The notes below the pieces were generated by a model. The model saw nothing but the letters and a program-made list of their open reading frames with translations, searched no databases and had not been told where the DNA came from. A stretch of 64,000 nt of DNA, taken from Symsagittifera roscoffensis (Eukaryota > Xenacoelomorpha > Acoela > Convolutidae). Shown piece by piece: positions 61,492 through 64,000 of this stretch. The stretch covers positions 49,262,552 through 49,326,551 of the forward strand of contig NC_087062.1 in assembly GCF_963678635.1 (NCBI RefSeq). The letters are read 5' to 3'. Numbering within the stretch: the first letter of the stretch is position 1; every line of letters starts with the position of its first letter. Made by a program: the position numbers and the translations under genes.

Positions 61492-63115
61492 GGGGCAGGG
61501 TTGTGTGGTCTATTCTCGACTTTAGTTACTTGCATTGCGTGGGGAAGAATACGAACAGCGCTCAACGCACTCGCAGAAAGAGCACCCTGCGGGTGCTCTT
61601 TTTGCTCGAGAACTGTAAGTCGATTTAAATCTTACATATTTCGTCCGAAATTTAACTTTTTTTCTAGTTGTTCTCAGTTAAACTCCCATGATACCTCAAA
61701 TTGTATTCCTGGAAGGGCATTTTTATAAGTCACTCTGTGGCTCGATCAATTAACTACCAAATACGTTTTGATTTACGAAATGGACTGTTTCAACGAAAAC
61801 AAGTTTTCGGAAACAGTCCAAATTTTAAATTATGATCCCAAATACAAACAAAGAGAAATCTAATGCGTTGGTTAAACTTACAGAGCCCAGCCCATGTCTT
61901 TGTGTTTATTGACTGTTCAAAGACATAACAACTATGTTAAAAACTATATTATTAAAATAAAAACAAAACAAATAATCGAGAAAGAAATTTAAGTTTATCA
62001 AAAAAATATGCAAAAAAATCACTTATTTCTTTTTTTAAGTATCACAAAAACCTCAGTTTGAAAAAGATGATACCTGAGAGGCCCGTTTTGACGCGTTACT
62101 ACAGTTTAGGCACGTTTTGACTTCGCAACTCACAATGATCGATTAACTTTTACGTTTGTTTTACAAACACGCTTTTTTTTACCACAATCAAAATTTCATT
62201 ACTTCTATACCTCTTGAACAAATTGATGAAAATTTTTGCATCAAAACTAACTTGTCAAGGGTTTTTGAGGTATATAAAAATTGTCTCCAGTTAAATAATG
62301 ATTTTTTGGCTAATTTTTGAAAAAAAATTAAAAAATTTGACAAAAAAAATTTTTTTTTTTTCAGATTTGGCGATCAAAAAGTGCCTTCTATGATGGACCA
62401 GCAAAAAATTTGTTTTTAGGTCATAAGTTTGGCTCACTAGGGTATACAAACTGGCAAAATGTTTATAATAAAAAAGTTTAGAAGAACAGTGATTTTTTGA
62501 AAAAAAAAGAAAAAAACGTTAAAAAAGCAGTTTTTGGCGGTAAAATTCTCAAAAAATCAAAAATGAAGTTTTCTCTCTCTTTACTCCAATAAATTAATTC
62601 GGCCACGACAATCATTTTTTGTGATCAGTAAAAATGTCGAAAAACGACCGGAACATTGATTTTTTTGAAATTTGACAAAAAACTTCAAAAAAACCGCAAA
62701 AAAACATCAAAAATCTCGAAAAAATTGCTGAAAAAATTTTGGCAAACAATACACCATTCGATTCCCTTAACTGTGCTTGTGTCCAAAAAAAACATCACTT
62801 TTTCGCATTTTCTCAACGAAAATTGATTTATTGGGGCATTTTTGAAAAAAATCGTGATTTTGACCAAAAAAAACGCCCCTTTTTCCCCAAAAAGTGCAAC
62901 TCATAACATTATTTCGGAAAAACGCCTTCCCAAGTTATATCTTAGAATTTTGTCCTCTACCTACATGCAAAGTTTGAAGAAATTCTATACTGCCGTTTTC
63001 GAGAACTTGAATAATTTTTTTATTTTCCTAATTAGGTATTTTTTCTAGTTGACCGGCAAGGAAACCCTACCCTTGCCTAAAGGATTCACAAAGCCGGACC
63101 GCGACGACCACCTAG
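61492..63115. mobile_element. Family D non-autonomous Helitron-like unit
   Basis: H1 is at 61579-61599. Tandem neighbour and near-copy of 59869-61491. Its first 50 bases match the D unit at 26790 better than those of its neighbour. Ends in CCACCTAG. No gene. Confidence 0.85.
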
Positions 63116-64000
63116 CATCCTCTTTGACCTGCGGTGCGTTAGTGTTTGCGGGTGTAAGTTTTGAAGTAAGGCCTGGAGGCCATTGGCTGCAAGGCATGTG
63201 GCACTCGCAGAAGAAGAGCACCCGAAGGGTGCTCTTTTCTGCTCGAAAACTCAATCTCAGTTAGTTTTTTCTTAACCCTCACACTTTGTCTAACATTTTT
63301 TACCTTTCCTTATTCATTTCTCACTGAGACTATTAGCCATGATCGCTAACTTGCATTGCTGGCTGATTATAATGACAAGTCACTCTGCGCCTTGATCAGT
63401 TAACAAAGCAAAACATTGTGATTCTTGAAGAGGACTGTTTCAACAAAAACAAGTTTTCGGAAACAGTCCTGTTAACTTATTTTTGGTCTCGTTTTTAAGT
63501 TTATCGACTTTTAGTTGTTTTCAGTAGGCTATTTCGACCTGAATTAGGTCCCAAAAGGTTAATTTTGTCTCAAAATGATTAGAATCAATAGAAAAAAAAA
63601 AACATTTTTTTTATTTGATAAAAATAGTTGAAATAGAAACGTGAAAAATCTCTTTTTTTTCAAAATTCATCAAATGTAGTTCCAATTGAATTGAATCACT
63701 AGGCTACAATTTATGAACCTGTTCAGAATGGCTTTCAAGACCAAAGCCGTAAAATTTCCATATTTAGAGAAAAGTCAAAAAAACACGTTTTTGGTTAACT
63801 CAAAAAGGTAGATAAATCGGGTAAAGTCGTCTTTAAACCTATAGGATCCAAAAATGAATTAATTAGGGCATACATGTAGTGTCCTTGTAAGGTCGCTTGC
63901 AAAAAATTACAACAATTGTGGTAGCCACTTCCGAAAACAAGTCTTTTTTTTTCGAAATTTGGCCAGTTTTATTTGTAGTAAAGTAAGAAAAAGCTACCAG
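63116..64000. mobile_element. Partial A-like variant unit (start only)
   Basis: Starts CATCCTCTTTGACCTGCGG. H1 at 63214-63236 is the GAA-loop form. H2 has GGACTGTTTC/GGAAACAGTCC. It matches 16341-17989 closely and runs off the window, so the array continues to the right. Confidence 0.85.

Overview
The window reads as AT-rich eukaryotic DNA, most likely from an invertebrate animal. The evidence is spliced genes with short introns of about 65-360 nt, GTAAG-type donors and T-rich AG acceptors, plus a rolling-circle transposon of the Helitron/Helentron class. No ordinary host gene, rRNA, tRNA or CRISPR array was found. Species cannot be fixed from the sequence.

Almost every base belongs to one head-to-tail array. 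Twenty-five unit junctions carry the sequence CCACCTAG or CCATCTAG. They divide the window into 24 complete units and two partial units at the edges. Twenty-three complete units are short (1.62-2.5 kb) and lack believable genes. They fall into families named here A (about 1.63 kb), B (about 2.2 kb), C (about 2.47 kb), D (about 1.62 kb) and E (2.5 kb), plus A-like variants. All carry GC-rich hairpins in an AT-rich background: H1 near the start, H2 about 300-480 bp in, and H3 just before the closing CTAG. The array runs off both ends of the window.

The remaining complete unit, 35605-51920 (16.3 kb), sits between the same CTAG junctions and shares its last several hundred bases with the short units. 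It carries genes on the minus strand. In order they are an SGNH-fold hydrolase in three exons (48958-47983); a giant six-exon gene of about 2,630 codons (47708-38921) encoding NLS/zinc finger, OTU cysteine protease, HUH Rep nuclease and PIF1-like helicase; and an uncharacterised, possibly OB-fold protein (37820-36508). A weak plus-strand ORF lies at 36130-36384. I infer that this is the autonomous Helentron-like element and that the short units are its non-autonomous relatives, mobilised or amplified by its Rep/helicase.

Inside the large unit, and seen nowhere else in the window, are six copies of a 20-nt near-palindromic core (TCTAAGCGTTGNACGCAGAG). Each copy is bracketed by a different, locus-specific inverted repeat. 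Two lie in frame inside the OTU-Rep-helicase coding sequence. This is the least explained structure in the window.
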